The notes under the pieces are model-generated. The model did no database searches. It was not told where the DNA came from and saw nothing but the letters and a program-made list of their open reading frames with translations. This document shows positions 16,037 through 18,982 of a stretch of DNA of 18,982 nt, piece by piece (position 1 is the first letter of the stretch; each line of letters starts with the position of its first letter). The stretch spans positions 1-18,982 of the forward strand of contig DEZB01000041.1 of NCBI GenBank assembly GCA_002364735.1, in the 5' to 3' direction. The position numbers and the translations under genes were made by a program. This stretch comes from Bacteroidales bacterium UBA3143 (GTDB taxonomy: Bacteria; Bacteroidota; Bacteroidia; Bacteroidales; Dysgonomonadaceae).

Positions 16037-16425
16037 TGGAAACGGTAAGAATTGATAAATGGCTGTGGGCTGTACGTGTATACAAAACACGTACCATTGC
16101 AGCCGAAGCATGTAAGAAAGGACGGGTGTATGTAGACAACAACTCGGTGAAACCTGCGCGCATGATCAAAATTGGAGATGTGGTGCAAGTGAAGAAACCC
16201 CCTGTCACCTATTCCTTCAAGGTAAAAGACATATCGCAAAAGCGAATGGGAGCGAAACTTGTGCCCGATTTTATGGAAAACGTAACCCCAGCCGAAGAAT
16301 ACGAAATATTGGAGATGAACAAGATTAGTGGCTTTGTTGACAGACAAAGAGGCACGGGACGCCCCACTAAAAAAGACAGGCGCGATATGGAGCAGTTTAC
16401 TGAGAACCTTGATTTTGATGAGTAA
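16036..16425 (+). CDS. hslR: S4-domain RNA-binding protein, Hsp15/HslR family
   Basis: 129 residues. The N-terminal S4 RNA-binding domain (~4-52: VRIDKWLWAVRVYKTRTIAA, EACKKGRVYVDN, VKPARMIKIGDVVQV) matches the heat-shock protein 15 family, which in E. coli binds free 50S subunits carrying stalled nascent chains. The basic tail (GTGRPTKKDRRDMEQF) ends in an acidic stretch (NLDFDE). Its ATG overlaps the pth stop by one base. The neighbour set (L25, Pth, S4) fits rescue of blocked 50S-peptidyl-tRNA complexes, since Pth would act on the tRNA that HslR helps expose. The E. coli role is transferred by family only. Confidence 0.88.
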   Translation: METVRIDKWLWAVRVYKTRTIAAEACKKGRVYVDNNSVKPARMIKIGDVVQVKKPPVTYSFKVKDISQKRMGAKLVPDFMENVTPAEEYEILEMNKISGFVDRQRGTGRPTKKDRRDMEQFTENLDFDE

Positions 16426-16439
16426 TCTGCATTATATCA

Positions 16440-16766
16440 GGTGGAAATTAAATCCACCGCGGTGAATTGAATTATTATCTTATGAAAATCCAATTTACCA
16501 CGGTGGAAATGTTTTAAATCGCAAAAAATTTACTTTTTCATAAAAATACGAGAGAAAAATGTCTTGAAAAGAGTAGAATCTGTCTAAAATTGAAAAAACG
16601 GCGTTTAAAAAGAGAATCCTTGTGGTGAAATTTCAATTTTTATGGCACAACTGGGCAATAAATGGGCTATAAAATGAAAATAATGCGTTTTTAAACATTT
16701 TCACCGCGGTGGATGCAATTTTCATCTGTTGAAAACGCAATTCACCGCGGTGAAAATGTTTTGAAA
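16440..16766. repeat. Cluster of CACCGCGGTG palindromes spaced by about 41 bp
   Basis: The 10-bp palindrome CACCGCGGTG occurs exactly at 16455-16464, 16702-16711 and 16743-16752, with a two-mismatch copy TACCACGGTG at 16496-16505 and a weak copy near 16618-16627. Copy 1 to copy 2 is 41 bases, and 16702 to 16743 is 41 bases. The other gaps are within two bases of multiples of 41. The copies at 16491-16518 and 16738-16765 share a longer block (CAATTYACCRCGGTGRAAAT then GTTTT). Just before copy 1, GGTGGA (16440-16445) pairs with TCCACC (16453-16458). Confidence 0.6.
16693..16761. repeat. 69-bp imperfect palindrome with 19-bp perfect outer arms
   Basis: AAACATTTTCACCGCGGTG (16693-16711) is the exact reverse complement of 16743-16761. 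The 31-base middle holds a further inner pair TTTTCA (16719-16724) / TGAAAA (16730-16735) around the same centre. As RNA it would fold into a stable long hairpin, and each arm also contains its own 10-bp palindrome, so alternative folds exist. It lies downstream of hslR on the + strand and beyond the OmpA gene on the - strand. Confidence 0.7.
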
Positions 16767-16848
16767 AAGTTTTATCACTATAATGCCTTTTTGTCTAACG
16801 CTAATTACCAGATTTACGGTCTATCGTTTGCTTTGAAATTACAAATTA

Positions 16849-16889
16849 AAAAACCCGAAAAAAGAAATTATCTCTTTTCGGGTTTTTAT
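16849..16889. terminator. Bidirectional intrinsic terminator between hslR and OmpA gene
   Basis: AAAAACCCGAAAA (16849-16861) and TTTTCGGGTTTTT (16875-16887) pair over 13 bp with a 13-base loop. The + strand ends in a T-run and the - strand likewise (complement of the leading A-run), so it can stop both the OmpA transcript (57 bases after its stop) and any read-through from hslR. Confidence 0.85.
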
Positions 16890-16945
16890 TATTAGTCTTT
16901 GTAACGCTAAGTTACAGAAGATACATTATCTATTTATCTCACATC

Positions 16946-18151
16946 TTAATGTTGATCTGATTTCGGAATATAATCCCAGTAATCCATATTAGAAATGATT
17001 TCTACACCCACCTTACGGTCACCTCTTCTCACTTCAACAGGTGCTTCGGTTGGAGCATAAGAAACTTTTTTACCTACACCTCTATATTTCATCATATTGG
17101 TAGGTACGCCTCTGTTTTCTAATTCTTGAACTACAGCGCCAACACGCCTTCTTGATAGACTGATATTATACTCATCGCTACCCCAAGCATCGGTATATCC
17201 TGTTATTAGGTAACGTTTTGAAGTATCTCCTTTCAGAATAGCTGCTATTTTATCCAATACATCGTGACTTTCGTGCGTAATAGTTGCTTTGTCAAAATCA
17301 AAATAGATGTTGTTGAACAACTCACACATCTCTGATGCTACTTGCACGGGTACCTCTACAATCTTTTCAATTTCTACAGGAGGTGCCTGTACGATTCGCT
17401 CCCTATCAACATAGTGAATAACGGGTTGTGCTTTTTTCGATTTGCCTCCAATACGCCACATAAGCCTAACGGTTCCTTGCATTGAATTAGCGACTTGCGA
17501 ATAGGGCATCAAAAGATAATCTCCTTGAATACCAATACCAAAACGATCGTTCAACCATGTATTAAGTCCTAAACCTAAGGATATAGGTATTAACTCATTG
17601 CGGTCAACTCCATGTTTGTTCTTCATATTCTCAAGCACCCACTTCATTTCCTCAGGAAGACTGCCTTCAACACCTGTATAGTTCATATCGAAGTTCTTCT
17701 TCATGTAGCTAACGCCCACTCGGGCATAAGGATCGATGTATTTTGAACCAAAATACTCTCCAAATCTCCATTGCAAGCCTGGACCTACCATGAAAAGAGT
17801 TTTCATTTTGTTTTCTCCATCCATCCATTGTTCAGTGAACCCCACTGTACCTTGCAAATCAAGGTACAAATGTGGGTTAAGTTCACGAGCAACATACAAG
17901 TTACCCCCAATTACATTGTGGCGCAACTGTAAATCCATTTTATACTTATCTTCCAACTTCTGAAAGTTGGTGAAGTCTACTCTGCTAAACTGGAACACTG
18001 ATGCTCCAATGCCCAGTTCCCATGCTCTCTTGGTCTTTTCTTCCGTTTCTACCGTGTCTGAGTACACAGTTTGTGCACTCAGAATACCTGTAGAACAAAG
18101 AAAGCCAAATAAGATACTATATAGTATATACTTTCTATTCATATTTTTCAT
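16946..18151 (-). CDS. OmpA-family outer membrane protein
   Basis: 401 residues. Signal peptide ~1-26 (FGFLCSTGILSAQ), an outer-membrane beta-barrel region (~43-236, alternating strands such as AWELGIGASVF, LYLDLQGTVGFTEQ, PYARVGVSYM, FGIGIQGDYLLMP), a Pro/Val-rich linker (~245-272, APPVEIEKIVEVPVQV) and a C-terminal OmpA peptidoglycan-binding domain (~278-390). In that domain the two residues that hold diaminopimelate in known OmpA proteins are present at matching spacing: D321 (GYTDAWGSDEYN) and R336 (LSRRRV). It should tie the outer membrane to the wall. The start could instead be Met4 (MNRKY). It lies 9 bases after the upstream exported-protein gene. Confidence 0.9.
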   Translation of the reverse strand: MKNMNRKYILYSILFGFLCSTGILSAQTVYSDTVETEEKTKRAWELGIGASVFQFSRVDFTNFQKLEDKYKMDLQLRHNVIGGNLYVARELNPHLYLDLQGTVGFTEQWMDGENKMKTLFMVGPGLQWRFGEYFGSKYIDPYARVGVSYMKKNFDMNYTGVEGSLPEEMKWVLENMKNKHGVDRNELIPISLGLGLNTWLNDRFGIGIQGDYLLMPYSQVANSMQGTVRLMWRIGGKSKKAQPVIHYVDRERIVQAPPVEIEKIVEVPVQVASEMCELFNNIYFDFDKATITHESHDVLDKIAAILKGDTSKRYLITGYTDAWGSDEYNISLSRRRVGAVVQELENRGVPTNMMKYRGVGKKVSYAPTEAPVEVRRGDRKVGVEIISNMDYWDYIPKSDQH

Positions 18152-18160
18152 TCTTTATTT

Positions 18161-18982
18161 TTATAACGGAAGATTAAATGTGATTTCTTTATTATGTGTG
18201 AATTCACTACTCACTTTCTCTTTCGAAAATTTGAATTCAGCCTTCTTACCATTGGCAATTGCAATGTCAGAATTCTTCATCTTTACTAAGATTTTCAAAT
18301 TACCATTTGCATCTGTTTTCTTTCCACTACCCCAAAGAGAACCATATCCATTGGATGTAAATGCTAAGAATTGAACATAACTTTCAGGTGTTGCATTAGT
18401 AACCGTCACCTCAAAAATGGTGTAACCATCTTCTGGGGTTGGTAATGGATAAGTAGGATCGTTAGGCTCGCTGCCTCCACCTCCAGGGTATCCACCTCCA
18501 CCACCAGGATTGGCAGGATCATCTATTTTCCTTAATCCATGACCAAAGTCACGTTGATTATCAATCCGCTTGGTTTGTCTATAAGATTCTCCACAGAAAC
18601 TGGTTGTTACCATTGTAACATTATAATATCCTTGTGAGAAGTCTTCCGCAACGTCCTTGTTGAAATTTAAAGAAGCACTACCATTGGCAGGTATAGTAAT
18701 AGTCTTGCTATTAGAGATACCTGGAGTACCATCAACCCAAGGCGTACGTTCTTTACCTTTACTTGAGTTAGCCCCTCTTGTAATCACAACTTCAACGCTT
18801 TTATCGTTTTGGTTTGAGAATGTTGCAACTATTGTAGGATTAGTATTACCTGAACTACCGTAAGTTACCTCAAAGGGTTTTGCTGGCAACAACATGTCAC
18901 TACCTATCACCACTTTCTTTGTAACTGTTCCTGCTCCCGATTTCGATGCAGTTATATCTATTGAGACCTTTGCACGATAATT
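18161..18982 (-). CDS. Exported protein of unknown function with Gly-rich linker (5' end outside window)
   Basis: The frame is open from the right edge (reading NYRAKVSIDITASKSGAGTV before the first in-frame GTG at 18913), so the start is outside the window, and at least 273 residues are seen. No domain is recognised with confidence. An immunoglobulin-like or adhesin-type beta region (~PTIVATFSNQNDKSVEVVIT, KTITIPANGSASLNF, GYYNVTMVTTSF) is followed by a flexible Pro/Gly linker (PANPGGGGGYPGGGGSEP) and a second beta domain (YTIFEVTVTNATPESYVQF to the C-terminus ITFNLPL). One Cys is seen. The upstream position, 9 bases from the OmpA gene, suggests one operon and a shared envelope role. A surface or periplasmic partner is a guess. 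Confidence 0.6.
   Translation of the reverse strand, partial: NYRAKVSIDITASKSGAGTVTKKVVIGSDMLLPAKPFEVTYGSSGNTNPTIVATFSNQNDKSVEVVITRGANSSKGKERTPWVDGTPGISNSKTITIPANGSASLNFNKDVAEDFSQGYYNVTMVTTSFCGESYRQTKRIDNQRDFGHGLRKIDDPANPGGGGGYPGGGGSEPNDPTYPLPTPEDGYTIFEVTVTNATPESYVQFLAFTSNGYGSLWGSGKKTDANGNLKILVKMKNSDIAIANGKKAEFKFSKEKVSSEFTHNKEITFNLPL

Noticed and set aside
15904..16347. 147-codon - strand ORF across pth and hslR
   Set aside because: It is antisense to two genes with clear active-site and S4 motifs, and its composition is typical of a shadow frame.
13976..16766. CRISPR array in the 41-bp-spaced regions
   Set aside because: The conserved units are only about 10-28 bp and vary, spacers are not uniform between the two regions, and no cas gene is present.
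16713..16895. 60-codon + strand ORF
   Set aside because: It runs through the palindrome cluster and the bidirectional terminator and has no coding character.

Overview
The window looks like Bacteroidales chromosome (phylum Bacteroidota). It is AT-rich, its starts lack a clear Shine-Dalgarno sequence, the one convincing promoter fits the Bacteroidota pattern TTG-N20-TAnnTTTG, and it carries the aerotolerance (bat) gene order typical of Bacteroides relatives together with a Bacteroidota-type OmpA porin. The genus cannot be fixed from the sequence. I see no rRNA, tRNA or CRISPR array.

Layout. (a) 1-1263: a DDE transposase on the + strand, cut by the left window edge. (b) 1544-4015, all on the - strand: a DUF2007-Usp-Usp stress protein, a 97-residue helix-turn-helix protein, and a PAP2 lipid phosphatase. 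(c) 4471-13688, all on the - strand, one tightly packed operon read from right to left: MoxR AAA+ ATPase, DUF58 protein, a BatD-like membrane protein, BatA, BatB, BatC, BatD, BatE, and a second PAP2 phosphatase whose start overlaps the batE stop (ATGA). (d) 13689-14757: about 1.07 kb without a gene between divergent units, holding the rplY promoter and a degenerate 41-bp-phased motif series. (e) 14758-16425, + strand: ribosomal protein L25 (Ctc type), peptidyl-tRNA hydrolase and an S4-domain RNA-binding protein, a translation and ribosome-quality operon. (f) 16426-16945: convergent intergenic region with repeated CACCGCGGTG palindromes, a long inverted repeat and a bidirectional terminator. 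(g) 16946-18982, - strand: an OmpA-family porin preceded in its operon by an exported protein with a Gly-rich linker that runs off the right edge.

How the genes work together. In the bat operon, MoxR is a chaperone-like AAA+ ATPase expected to act on von Willebrand A proteins. DUF58, BatA and BatB carry such domains. BatC and BatE add TPR scaffolds, and BatD and the BatD-like protein are large periplasmic, membrane-anchored partners. The whole is probably an envelope complex linked to stress or oxygen tolerance. The coupled PAP2 enzyme suggests a link to envelope lipid phosphates.

The genes are known families. The least explained signals are non-coding: two intergenic regions with unrelated sequence but the same 41-bp spacing, a 69-bp imperfect hairpin with 19-bp perfect arms, and a terminator-like perfect hairpin inside pth.
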